DNA of 48,480 nucleotides from UBA7683 sp964397855 (GTDB lineage Bacteria > Patescibacteriota > Saccharimonadia > Saccharimonadales > UBA7683): assembly GCA_964397855.1 (NCBI GenBank), contig CAYNKQ010000008.1, forward strand, positions 1 to 48,480. The letters run 5' to 3'. The first letter of the stretch is position 1. Each line of letters begins with the position of its first letter. The notes under the pieces were generated by a model that worked only from the letters and a program-made list of their open reading frames with translations, did no database searches and was not told where the DNA came from. Of the stretch, positions 7,663 to 15,816 are shown in pieces. The position numbers were made by a program, and so were the translations under genes.

Positions 7663-8243
7663 CACTACGAGACGCGACAAGCGCCGGCCCGGCATGCATG
7701 TCAGCTCCGTAGCACCTTAACAGTGTAGTGATATATCAGAGCCCTCAGTAGACACGTGCATCTGTTGTGGGCTCTGATATAGAAAAGGAGACTTGGGCGA
7801 ACCCGCCCCAGAGCAAATCCTCATTCGCCTGCAAAACTGGGATTCCGATGCCAGGCTCAAGCGAAAAACGCAAGTCACCACAGAACAAAGCTGGAACCAA
7901 ACTCGAGGCTCAGCCCAAGAGGGATGGATCCAGCCCACCAAGTGGCAGTACCCCAAAGATGAAGGCCCCCACAAGGGCCTAACGAAGACCAATTTAACCG
8001 AGAGGACAACAAGTTGGCCAGAGGTAGCGGTAGGAGCGCACTGCCGGGGTCAAGAGGGCCCCGAGATCAACGACGACCCAAGGGTCGATCGGCCAAACGG
8101 GCCGCCGGCAAGGAGAAGAAGGGCAACAACAAGAACAAGTAGAGGGGGCGACGGATGGGGTGACTCGCATAGTCATGATCGAGGTCGTAGAGGTAAGCTC
8201 TACGTCAAGTTCACCCCATCCGCGTCACCAATCCGCTCTTTTT
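7663..8243 (+). ncRNA. Large structured RNA of unknown family
   Basis: A GC-rich block between AT-rich flanks, with its own promoter and many self-complementary segments. The 12-bp stem ATATCAGAGCCC (7733-7744) pairs with 7769-7780. AGGCCC (7963-7968) pairs with GGGCCT (7975-7980). CGACC and GGTCG (8074-8087) close a CAAG loop. CGGCC and GGCCG pair at 8090-8104. A closing 11-bp helix GGATGGGGTGA (8153-8163) with 8211-8221 encloses the 7-bp hairpin CGTAGAG...CTCTACG (8186-8204). A T-run at 8239-8243 follows the last helix. Loops are A-rich on the plus strand, as expected for the RNA sense. I looked for tmRNA, SRP RNA, 6S and group I/II intron signatures and found none. ORFs crossing it have no recognisable product. 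Confidence 0.5.
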
Positions 8244-8375
8244 CACACTACACTGTTACTTTTCACCCCGAATCATCGACCTTTTATGTATTTTGTAATT
8301 CTCAACAGTAGTAATATGCTTATTATTTCCTACTTTTGACAAGTACAAAATGTTACATTTAGTGTGTTCATGTAT

Positions 8376-8460
8376 TTGGAAACCACGCTATATAGTGCTA
8401 TAATTTGTTCATACATCCATACACTATGGTGTTGACTTATAAAAATTTATGTATTACAAT
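8376..8460 (+). promoter_or_regulatory. Tandem promoters of the sigma4/HARE gene
   Basis: Two arrays lie in series: TTGGAA (8376-8381), 17-nt spacer, TATAAT (8399-8404); and TTGACT (8432-8437), 17-nt spacer, TACAAT (8455-8460). The second would give a leader of about 38 nt containing the AGAGGA ribosome binding site. Confidence 0.6.
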
Positions 8461-8504
8461 ATGTTTAATGTACAATAAAGTAAGGAAAATTCAAGAGGAC
8501 GTTT

Positions 8505-9536
8505 ATGGAAGATATGACAAAACTCGACATTAAAAAATCTGCGAAAGAGATCCTGGAAACTATCGACCGCGATCGAGAGCGCGAGATTATTGGACGTCGT
8601 TTTGGCTTATATGATCGCAAAGAAACTCTTGAGCAGATTGGCGAACTACTCGGAATCACTCGTGAACGAGTACGACAACTTGAAAAAGCAATCCTTATTC
8701 GTCTTAAACTAGCTGCCGAAAAAGATCTTCCACACATTGGCGCTATCGAAAAAGAATTTATCAAACACCTTTCAGAAATGGGCCGTGTCGCCCGCGTATC
8801 TGACCTTGCCAAGAAAATAGGGGAGACTGGTGACGACCGCGACAAAGCACACGTAGCTTTTCTTGCTACCCTAGCACCAAACCTTACCGTCCTTGACGAA
8901 AATGACGATTTCCACCAAGCCGTAGCCATCAAAGAGCACTACGACGAAAAACAACTCAAAGAACAAGTCGCCGAAGTAGTAAAGACCATCAAAGTCCATG
9001 GTGCTCCTGTCACTATTTCAGAGCTTCACAGCAAGCTCAGCGGCTACGAACACCCAGAACATGTTCGCGCTCTTGCTAGTATTAGTAAGAAACTCGCAAG
9101 CCTTAAAGATCAGTGGGGTCTTATCAAATGGCCACTCGTTAATCCTAAGAATATTCGGGACAAAATTTATGTCATCTTACAAGAAAATGAAAAGCCAATG
9201 CACTTTTCTGAAATCTCAGGCAAAATCAAAGACTCTGACTTCAAGCGAAAAGATGTTACCACTCAAGCTATTCACAACGAACTTATCAAAGACAGCCGTT
9301 TCGTCCTTATTGGTCGCGGTATCTATGCCCTCAAAGAATGGGGTTACCAAAAAGGAACTGTTGCAGATATTATCAGCAAAATCCTAAAAAAGAACAAAGA
9401 GCCAATGCATCGTGATGACATCGTTCGCGAAGTCCTCAAAAGCCGCCAGGTAAAAGAAACCACCATCCTTCTCAACCTACAGGGCAAGTCACAGTTTAAA
9501 CGCGTTGCAAAAGCTACATACGAACTTGCCGAGTAG
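8505..9536 (+). CDS. Sigma-region-4 protein with C-terminal HARE-HTH winged helices
   Basis: Residues 21-66 are a clear sigma70 region 4, with the recognition helix-turn-helix TLEQIGELLGITRERVRQLE (41-60). There is no region 2 or 3 to melt DNA or bind the core, so this is not a complete sigma factor. The rest contains winged-helix units; residues 216-278 and 283-343 are two HARE-HTH domains (PMHFSEISGKI and PMHRDDIVREV mark equivalent helices). Proteins of this layout are typical of CPR bacteria and are presumed transcription regulators that recognise -35-like DNA; the target is unknown. Length is 343 residues. The start has an AGAGGA site seven bases upstream. Two promoters in series suggest regulated or high expression. 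It probably shares its transcript with the next gene. Confidence 0.85.
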   Translation: MEDMTKLDIKKSAKEILETIDRDREREIIGRRFGLYDRKETLEQIGELLGITRERVRQLEKAILIRLKLAAEKDLPHIGAIEKEFIKHLSEMGRVARVSDLAKKIGETGDDRDKAHVAFLATLAPNLTVLDENDDFHQAVAIKEHYDEKQLKEQVAEVVKTIKVHGAPVTISELHSKLSGYEHPEHVRALASISKKLASLKDQWGLIKWPLVNPKNIRDKIYVILQENEKPMHFSEISGKIKDSDFKRKDVTTQAIHNELIKDSRFVLIGRGIYALKEWGYQKGTVADIISKILKKNKEPMHRDDIVREVLKSRQVKETTILLNLQGKSQFKRVAKATYELAE

Positions 9537-9542
9537 TCCAGC

Positions 9543-10154
9543 ATGGCCTCAAGCCTACCAAGACAAACCTTTGAACTCATTGCACGCGGAGAACTAACTC
9601 CGCAAGGGCTATTAGTGCTTCAAGAACTTTTAGGCTCACTAGGTGTAAATCAGGTCGAATTAACTATTCAACCTAACATAAGTGTCGGAGAAGCGAGCGA
9701 TGTAGTATCTTCCTATGAAGGCATTACCGATCCGAGCGACTGGGTTCTTAAAGAACACTTCTTTGAATTTAACTCCTTAACGGGCCTACACCTACCCAGT
9801 GCATCCGTAGGTACTGCGTTTAACAGGCTCGTCGACAATCACAAAAGCCCACACAGTCTCGTTGACGCAGAACCATACCCTTCACCAAAAGTACGCAGAA
9901 TATTACGACCCCTTAACCCTCAAGAAGGGATCATTGTGGCTCGAAGAGAAGATATCGGTGCACCAGCTTTCAAAAAACGACAGGCCAATAATGGCAACGG
10001 CGGCCTAACTATTATCGAGAATCACGCTATTCAAGCCGACAGCCTCGCTCAACTTGCAGCTGAGATGACGCCACAGCTAGAGACTCTGAGTACTCGTGAA
10101 CGATTCATAGTACTCTTTGGCAACACTCTTGGCCGCCAGTTCATTACATCCTAA
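9543..10154 (+). CDS. Hypothetical protein, 203 aa
   Basis: Not recognised. It follows the sigma4/HARE gene after six bases and is probably in the same transcript. Residues 5-45 look like two helices and a short strand, then comes a mixed region, and residues 160-203 look helical. A Gly/Asn-rich turn (NNGNGG) lies near residue 150. No signal peptide, membrane helix or catalytic motif is visible. Its position suggests a role alongside the regulator, but nothing in the sequence shows which. Confidence 0.7.
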   Translation: MASSLPRQTFELIARGELTPQGLLVLQELLGSLGVNQVELTIQPNISVGEASDVVSSYEGITDPSDWVLKEHFFEFNSLTGLHLPSASVGTAFNRLVDNHKSPHSLVDAEPYPSPKVRRILRPLNPQEGIIVARREDIGAPAFKKRQANNGNGGLTIIENHAIQADSLAQLAAEMTPQLETLSTRERFIVLFGNTLGRQFITS

Positions 10155-10162
10155 TAAGTTGC

Positions 10163-10168
10163 TATACT
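10163..10168 (+). promoter_or_regulatory. -10 box of gene 10176-10421, predicted leaderless
   Basis: TATACT at 10163-10168 is preceded by TGC, like an extended -10, and lies seven nucleotides before the ATG at 10176. The -35 region is weak (TTCATT-like). Confidence 0.45.
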
Positions 10169-10175
10169 GGCTTAC

Positions 10176-10421
10176 ATGATTGAATTCATTCTAACAAGCT
10201 GGTGGATCTATCTTCCCGTTGCCGTGGTACTACTATTCTTAACCTATCGCAACAACCAGAAGATCAAACGCATTAAACGTGATCGTGAATTGCAGGCGCT
10301 TCCACCAGATGAGCGTCAGATGAGAGTACAGCAACTTAAACGTAAGTCATCTGTGTTTGACCGGATACTCTCAAAATACGGTGTTCGTGGCATATTTGAT
10401 CATATTTTTCCAAAAAAATAA
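10176..10421 (+). CDS. Small single-pass membrane protein
   Basis: 81 residues. One transmembrane helix (residues 5-23, IYLPVAVVLLFLTY) is followed by a strongly basic segment (KIKRIKRDRE), so by the positive-inside rule the C-terminal 55 residues are probably cytoplasmic. The tail is charged and helical and ends in PKK. No family is recognised. It is the last plus-strand gene before the convergent gap. Confidence 0.7.
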   Translation: MIEFILTSWWIYLPVAVVLLFLTYRNNQKIKRIKRDRELQALPPDERQMRVQQLKRKSSVFDRILSKYGVRGIFDHIFPKK

Positions 10422-10581
10422 TCTCGCTTCCTGTTTTTGTCATCCCCCGGCTTAACCAGAGGATCCAGTGTAGACTATGCCACTTAGCGATTCATATTTT
10501 CCCAAAAAATTAATCCAAATTTAATACGAGAGGGTAGGGCGTACAAAAAACGAACACTTTATTGATCTCCTCAACTTTGTT

Positions 10582-10606
10582 TGTCATCCCTGCGCAGGCA
10601 GGAATC
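10582..10606. repeat. Hairpin repeat of the GTCATCC family
   Basis: GTCATCCCTGC, GCA, GGCAGGAATC: a short stem (CCTGC/GCAGG) of the same architecture as copies at 26752-26780 and 42056-42270. Confidence 0.6.
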
Positions 10607-10824
10607 TCTAAAATGTAAGCACGAGAGATACAAGCTTTGCACGCACAAAAATCACGTATAAATAATATTGAACAAAATACGAACATTATAATTTGTCGTG
10701 CATGCATAATTAGATAATGATTACCGAAAGCTATATACCAAGCGTTCTTGAACATGGCTAGTAGGGCATACACAAAGCAACGTAAGTCAAATACACAAAA
10801 TCATGTAGATTAAAGCATAAGAAA

Positions 10825-10903
10825 GATGAGTATACATACGACTTTTATATTGTAATGTAATGTCGCACAATGTATATTTTGCGACATAAAAGAAATACTC
10901 ATC
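10825..10903. other. Imperfect palindrome with a dif-like core
   Basis: The core 10860-10887 is an 11-bp arm, the central hexamer TGTATA (10871-10876), and an 11-bp arm. The arms contain TGTCGCA and TGCGACA in inverted order. This matches the 11-6-11 layout of XerC/XerD dif sites, and the centre is identical to that of E. coli dif. The flanks continue the symmetry: CTTTTAT/ATAAAAG, and GATGAGTAT (10825-10833) with ATACTCATC (10895-10903). Location in a convergent gap fits a replication terminus. The match to the conserved XerD half site is only partial, so a hairpin element or regulator site is possible. Confidence 0.35.
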
Positions 10904-11097
10904 TAATAACATAAGTGCTACTCCAGCAGGGGACTTTTTGCATTTAAAGACTCGTCCTGCTAAAGTTTTTTGCCATAGTTGCATCTGTTCGTTAATGCTT
11001 GCTGACTTTTAGTACTCCGTGCGTGACGCTCACTCGTTTTCCACATCGTACACAAACATTTGACTTTTCCACAGTTCGCTTGTGAAAAGTTGCTTTT

Positions 11098-11290
11098 TTG
11101 ACATTTTCATACCGTAATGTTTTTATACTGCTCTCCCCCCTCTACACGTCGAATATTTGCATTATTTGCTTTTTTCATGTTTTGTATGTTTTATATGTTT
11201 TTTTTGCATATAAAACAATACGAACAAAATACGAACACAGAGGGGAGCGAAGCAGCAGTGCTGGAGGTCTCAGGGCTTGGTTCTTAGACC
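11098..11290 (+). ncRNA. Candidate small RNA with its own promoter
   Basis: TTGACA (11098-11103) is followed by TTTATACT at 11122-11129, then CTGCTCTCCCCCCTCT (11128-11143), which pairs with AGAGGGGAG..AGCAG (11239-11255) to close an AT-rich interior. A second small stem, GGTCT/AGACC, follows near 11266-11290. No family was recognised and no ORF is convincing. Confidence 0.3.
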
Positions 11291-11363
11291 CCATATAACT
11301 CAAACTCTCTTGCGTCATTCCTATCCACTAATCGATTCAAGTACTAAGAGCCCCACTCCCTCC

Positions 11364-12290
11364 CTATTTATAAAACGCCTTGTGCGCAACCCGAAGATCT
11401 ATATACGCACCGGGTGTAACGTTACCACCTTTTAGAAAGCCAAGAAGCGATTGCAACTCCCCCACCTGCTCGTTTAGATCCCGTGTAGAGTTAAATTTGA
11501 TGACATACGGAACATTAGTCATCTGCACTTGCACTTCTCTGGTAGAACGTGGGATTATTACTTTGGCAACACTAGAATCCGTACCATAAACAGGGGTAAG
11601 CTTACCAGGGAGCTGGCCGATAAACGAAACTATCGTGTCCGTAAGAACAGAGGTGCCTTCGTTGAGCACCACCCCACTCTGATCTTCAATCTTAATCAGC
11701 TCATTGATACTCACGGAAGGTTCAAGATTTTTAGCAAACAGCACCCCCTGCGCATCTACAAACTGCTGTACGTTACTGGCATCTTTCCAGGTAAAAATAG
11801 CCTTTCTAAACCGTACATCGGCCTTTAGGGCAGTATGCAGCGGCGCAGAAGACGAAAACTGTACCCGTTCAATCTCTGGATGCTGAGCCATCACCTTTTT
11901 TCCTAGCTCCTCAGAATCAAGTAACCAACCTTGTCCAAACAGTGTGGAACTATTGTACTGCTGTTGTATATCGATCTCATACTGCTTTTTCTGTACACTT
12001 GTCAGCTTCGAAGACGCGTTCGATTCAACCACCACACTGGTAAGTTGCATACGATATAGAAGTGTCGCCGCAATGGCCAATACTCCAAATATAATAAACC
12101 TGTTCTTCTGACGTTTCCTGGCAACCGACTTTTTGAGATCAGCCTGTCTCTGAGTGACAGACTGCTGTCGAGCAGCTATCTCTTTTTGGCGTTTTGAAAT
12201 AACCACATTATTTCTACGAAATGTTTCGTTTAGCGTACCGTTTGGTTGCCGGGTACGTGCCGACGGACGTTCTGGCTTTTTCTTAAACAT
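11364..12290 (-). CDS. ftsQ: Cell-division protein FtsQ/DivIB
   Basis: Bitopic divisome protein that links early and late division proteins and regulates septal wall synthesis. The 308-residue protein has an unusually long, very basic cytoplasmic tail (residues 1-63, with a predicted helical KRQKEIAARQQSVTQRQ segment), a membrane helix at about 64-80 (FIIFGVLAIAATLLY), then an extracytoplasmic POTRA/beta region of about 225 residues ending in GAYIDLRVAHKAFY, the characteristic FtsQ end. It is the last gene of the dcw cluster, 45 bp after murG. The low overall similarity typical of FtsQ means the call rests on topology and position. Confidence 0.85.
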   Translation of the reverse strand: MFKKKPERPSARTRQPNGTLNETFRRNNVVISKRQKEIAARQQSVTQRQADLKKSVARKRQKNRFIIFGVLAIAATLLYRMQLTSVVVESNASSKLTSVQKKQYEIDIQQQYNSSTLFGQGWLLDSEELGKKVMAQHPEIERVQFSSSAPLHTALKADVRFRKAIFTWKDASNVQQFVDAQGVLFAKNLEPSVSINELIKIEDQSGVVLNEGTSVLTDTIVSFIGQLPGKLTPVYGTDSSVAKVIIPRSTREVQVQMTNVPYVIKFNSTRDLNEQVGELQSLLGFLKGGNVTPGAYIDLRVAHKAFYK

Positions 12291-12335
12291 GTCTATTTGC
12301 GCTTATCCTTATACGTAGTATAACGTATCTGATAG

Positions 12336-13496
12336 TTAAGATGAAGATCCGGCTTCTAGAATCAACTGAGCAAGCTCTTGGGCGGCCTCAGGCTTTGCGA
12401 ACTGCCGATGAAGTGCGTGGGCATATTCTTGAGCTAGTTTCAGATTAGCGTGTAAATCGGTGACGACAGCCAATAAGTCTAGGCCATCTGGTGAAAGCTT
12501 GGTTTCATCAAGCGAAACAAGAGCTTTTTTAGAAGCAAAAAAATCGGCATTCATTTTTTGATCTTCCAGGCTTGGACTCGCTATACCGATCACGGTCTTC
12601 TGTGAATTTGCACACTCCTGGATGGTGCTAGCACTCGTTCTACACACTACAACATCTGCGCCCAGCAATCGTGGCGGCATTGGCGCAAATTCGAGAATTT
12701 GCCAATGCTTTTGTTGTGACTGAGGCAGTTTGCTTCGCACTCGCTGCACCGGCTCAATTTTGCCCCTGCCAGCAAGCTGCATGATGCACCACCCGGCACT
12801 GATAAGTTGCCCCGCGATCATTTGTAGCTGCGTGTTTAGCGGTGTAGACCCGTTACCCCCGCCCGTAACCAGTAGCAGTGGACGAGCTGGGTCAAAGCCA
12901 ACAGACGTCTTGTGTTCTTCTTTTTCTTTTTGTGAAACTGGCTGGTACTGCGCACTCACAGGTATACCCGTATAAGCCATTTTTTGAGGGTCGTACGGAT
13001 AGAATCCAGCGGGCATTCCAGTAGCAATAACCCTGGCATATTTAGCAAGAATTCTATTCGTAAGTCCTGGTCGAGTGTCTGAATCATGGATAATAATCGG
13101 CACCCTAAACAGCTGGGCAACAATTCCAACTGGCACACACACAAATCCGCCTTTACAGAAAACTACATCCGGCCTATGTAGCAGAAAGTAACCAACTGCC
13201 TGCATAAATCCAATTCCCAGCAAAACAACATCACGAATATTCTTCAATAGTGTTGGTAAATGAACGATGTGCCACAAAAACGACTTATTAGAATAACGTC
13301 GGTATTTACCCGAAAAGATCCTTCTCAACCGTATGTCTGTGTCGCCCGCAAATATAGCCTCGGTCTCTGCGTAAAAACCCCTATCAGTTACTACTGTAAT
13401 TTGCGCATCTGTGGCCTCAGATCTGAGTACCTCAGCTATTGCTTTAAGCGGTGTAACATGGCCACCCGAGCCACCGCCAACAAGTAAAACGCGCAT
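12336..13496 (-). CDS. murG: UDP-GlcNAc:lipid I transferase MurG
   Basis: Adds GlcNAc to lipid I on the inner face of the membrane to make lipid II. The N-terminal G-loop VGGGSGGHVTP (residues 6-16, His13) and the C-terminal donor-binding region (CRTSASTIQECANSQ, then SPSLEDQKMNADFF) are both present. A hydrophobic patch around residues 85-110 is the likely membrane contact. The 386-residue length is slightly above average. Its ATG overlaps the ftsW stop as TAATG, indicating coupled translation. Confidence 0.95.
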   Translation of the reverse strand: MRVLLVGGGSGGHVTPLKAIAEVLRSEATDAQITVVTDRGFYAETEAIFAGDTDIRLRRIFSGKYRRYSNKSFLWHIVHLPTLLKNIRDVVLLGIGFMQAVGYFLLHRPDVVFCKGGFVCVPVGIVAQLFRVPIIIHDSDTRPGLTNRILAKYARVIATGMPAGFYPYDPQKMAYTGIPVSAQYQPVSQKEKEEHKTSVGFDPARPLLLVTGGGNGSTPLNTQLQMIAGQLISAGWCIMQLAGRGKIEPVQRVRSKLPQSQQKHWQILEFAPMPPRLLGADVVVCRTSASTIQECANSQKTVIGIASPSLEDQKMNADFFASKKALVSLDETKLSPDGLDLLAVVTDLHANLKLAQEYAHALHRQFAKPEAAQELAQLILEAGSSS

Positions 13497-14746
13497 TAGA
13501 TCCTACCCCTTTGAGCACGAAAAGCTGGCTGAGAAACGGATGCCTTACGCTGAGGAGTCGCAGCCTCAGATTCATGACCAAGCTTTGTATAACGTGAAAT
13601 GTGGAACACAACCCCCAACGCTGCAAGTGTGAATATCAAACTTGTACCTCCAAAACTAAGTAGCGGCAGCGTTACTCCGGTCAGCGGCATGATACTTAGC
13701 ATTGCGCCTACGTTCACAAATGCCTGAATGCAAAGCCAAGCAAACACACCTCCACTCACAAACTTTAAGTAATAGTTTGGTGCTCGGTTAACAATGCCCA
13801 AAATTCTAAATAACATTGCTCCGTAAACAGAGAATACAGCCAGCATACCAACAAACCCAAACTTTTCAGCCATAATTGCAAATATTGAATCGTTTGCAGC
13901 CTCAGGAAGGTAGCCGTATGCCTGAACGCTCCTACCAAGCCCCTTGCCAAACACCCCCCCGCTACCAACTGCAATCAACGCTTGGTTAATATGGTAGCCA
14001 CTACCGCTTGTGTCGGCATCAGGATTCAAGAACGTAAACACGCGAGCACGCCTGTGCCCAGCCATACCAATGGCTAGTGCCCCGCCAATAATGATGGTTG
14101 AAACAATCAGCGCAAATCGCTTCATGGAAATGCCACTCAGATAAAGCATGGTTAGCATAATTGCCACTATTGGAATCATGGTGCCCAGATCTTTTTGCAG
14201 CACAACAATTTCAAGCGAAATAGCGCCAAGTATCGCCATAAATGTATAGGTGGTAGCCTTGGAATTAAGCGTGCCGTTTTTTACACGTGTACTGAAGAAT
14301 AATGCCAAGTTAAAAATTAGACCAAACTTAAGCAGTTCTGCCGGCTGATAGTTAATAGGTCCAATATGCACCCACCGTGTTGCGCCCCCGTAGTTGAGAC
14401 TAAGTGCGGGCACCAAAAGTAAAAAGAATGAGCCAACTGCAAACCAGATAATGTACTTCTGCAACTTACTCCAGACTGAAAGTGGCATTAGGCTTGTAAA
14501 CATAAAGACACCGAAGCCTACTAGTAAAAAGAATATCTGGCGGTACATGAAGTGGTTCGGGTCCACATCGCTCGTCAGCTGTGCGCTAATTGCTGGACTC
14601 ACTGAATATATCACCACCAGTCCAATCGCAAGCAACATGACCATGCAAAGCATCAGAATATAATCTGGACGGTGACGCCTGCCGATAGGGTTGACCTTAC
14701 TGGTCATGTCTGCAGGCTTACGTCGACGCGTCTGCTGTGATCTCAT
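13496..14746 (-). CDS. ftsW: Septal peptidoglycan glycosyltransferase FtsW (SEDS)
   Basis: SEDS-family membrane glycosyltransferase that polymerises lipid II together with its partner transpeptidase (here probably the PBP at 15817-17634). About ten membrane helices. The signature FVNVGAMLSIMPLTGVTLPL followed by LSFGGTSLIF is near residues 330-365. The start is taken at ATG 14746, which overlaps the mraY stop as ATGA; a longer frame to 14815 would overlap mraY by over 70 bp. Product 416 residues, with a basic N-terminal tail (RSQQTRRRK). Confidence 0.95.
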   Translation of the reverse strand: MRSQQTRRRKPADMTSKVNPIGRRHRPDYILMLCMVMLLAIGLVVIYSVSPAISAQLTSDVDPNHFMYRQIFFLLVGFGVFMFTSLMPLSVWSKLQKYIIWFAVGSFFLLLVPALSLNYGGATRWVHIGPINYQPAELLKFGLIFNLALFFSTRVKNGTLNSKATTYTFMAILGAISLEIVVLQKDLGTMIPIVAIMLTMLYLSGISMKRFALIVSTIIIGGALAIGMAGHRRARVFTFLNPDADTSGSGYHINQALIAVGSGGVFGKGLGRSVQAYGYLPEAANDSIFAIMAEKFGFVGMLAVFSVYGAMLFRILGIVNRAPNYYLKFVSGGVFAWLCIQAFVNVGAMLSIMPLTGVTLPLLSFGGTSLIFTLAALGVVFHISRYTKLGHESEAATPQRKASVSQPAFRAQRGRI

Positions 14747-15795
14747 AGCGTTATATGACCTCCAAGAATCGCTACAAGCAAACCTAGCACACCGCAAATC
14801 TGTCCAAGCACCCAAAAGCGCATCGTAACCTTTGTCTCAGGCCATCCCATGGCTTCAAAATGATGATGGATTGGCGCAGAAAGAAACACCTTTTTTTTGC
14901 GAATCCTCTTTGAAAGCAACTGCACTACTACTGAACCAACCTCGACGACAAACAGAAGACCTATAACCGGTATCAAAAACACTGAATCAAGCATAATAGC
15001 AACTACTGCGAGTGTCGTGCCAAATGCAAAACTTCCGACATCACCCATAAAAAATCGAGCCGGGAAAATATTAAACCAAAGATAACTCAGAAGCACTCCA
15101 ACAATTGTCAGGCAGAAACCTGCTATACCGAAGTTCCCTTGTAAAAATGCAACTAAGGCGAAACTTGCGAAAGCCGTCACTAGCAAGCCACCAGCAAGAC
15201 CGTCGAGGCCGTCTGTTATGTTTACTGCGTTAGCAGTAGCAATAATCACAAACATGAAGCCAGCGAGCAGAATTGGTGCTGCAAGTGCTAGATCACCACT
15301 AAATGGAATGTGCACCGAACTATAGCCAAGCTTATACACAAACCAGTAGCTAAGTCCGGCAGCAATAAGTGTTGTCAGAAGTAGCTTAATCTTAAAATTA
15401 AGACCAGCAGTCCCTCTTCCGGTGCCCTTAAGATTTATAATGTCGTCGAGCAGGCCAACCATGCCGGCGCCAATAGCGGCAGCCAGCGGCAGCCATGTCT
15501 GCCCTCTGTCAAGATTAAATGACACTGTTACAACTGCAAGTGCAAGAAGTCCAATAACACCAGCCATGGTGGGAATATTTCGTTTATGTTTTTCGGCATG
15601 CATCTTCTGATACACCGCAGCTTTCTCGCCACTCACCGTGTCAACACGCGGCTTCTTCCACCACTGGTACTTAAACGCGAACCAGGTGTAAACTGGCGTC
15701 AACAGCATCGAAAGTGCAAACCCCCCAAACCCCAGCGTTAGTATTGGACGTAAGTTGTCTAAAATTATCTGGGCTGTGACGGGTGTTTGTTGCAT
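14743..15795 (-). CDS. mraY: Phospho-MurNAc-pentapeptide transferase MraY
   Basis: Integral membrane enzyme that transfers phospho-MurNAc-pentapeptide to undecaprenyl phosphate, making lipid I. About ten membrane helices. Signature segments: the cytoplasmic loop after LLDDIINLKG, NAVNITDGLDGLAGG, FMGDVGSFAFG with the essential Asp, and the HHHFEAMGWPETKV loop. Length 350 residues is usual. An AAGGAA site precedes the ATG, and the stop overlaps ftsW (ATGA). Confidence 0.96.
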   Translation of the reverse strand: MQQTPVTAQIILDNLRPILTLGFGGFALSMLLTPVYTWFAFKYQWWKKPRVDTVSGEKAAVYQKMHAEKHKRNIPTMAGVIGLLALAVVTVSFNLDRGQTWLPLAAAIGAGMVGLLDDIINLKGTGRGTAGLNFKIKLLLTTLIAAGLSYWFVYKLGYSSVHIPFSGDLALAAPILLAGFMFVIIATANAVNITDGLDGLAGGLLVTAFASFALVAFLQGNFGIAGFCLTIVGVLLSYLWFNIFPARFFMGDVGSFAFGTTLAVVAIMLDSVFLIPVIGLLFVVEVGSVVVQLLSKRIRKKKVFLSAPIHHHFEAMGWPETKVTMRFWVLGQICGVLGLLVAILGGHITL

Positions 15796-15816
15796 AGTAT
15801 TCCTTATTATTGAATG

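Larger units (their letters stand above)
10422..11363. other. Gene-free AT-rich gap between convergent gene blocks
   Basis: All genes from 1577 to 10421 run rightward and all from 11364 to 24901 run leftward, so transcription from both sides points into this 940-bp gap. I see no convincing protein gene. It contains two GTCATCC-type hairpin repeats (about 10437-10470 and 10582-10606), a dif-like palindrome, a 16-bp direct repeat GAACAAAATACGAACA (10670-10685 and 11222-11237), two TTTTCCACA boxes (11037-11045, 11065-11073), and a promoter with a possible small RNA (11098-11290). Confidence 0.6.

Noticed and set aside
7663..8243. tmRNA
   Set aside because: An encoded GKEKKGNNKNK-stop near 8106-8141 looks tag-like but lacks the usual ALAA-type end, and neither the 5' signature nor a T-arm was found.
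7793..8311. 172-codon ORF
   Set aside because: Low-complexity translation across many hairpins; better explained as structured RNA.
10422..11363. Replication origin
   Set aside because: Only two or three degenerate DnaA-like boxes, no dnaA/dnaN nearby, and flanking genes converge instead of diverge.
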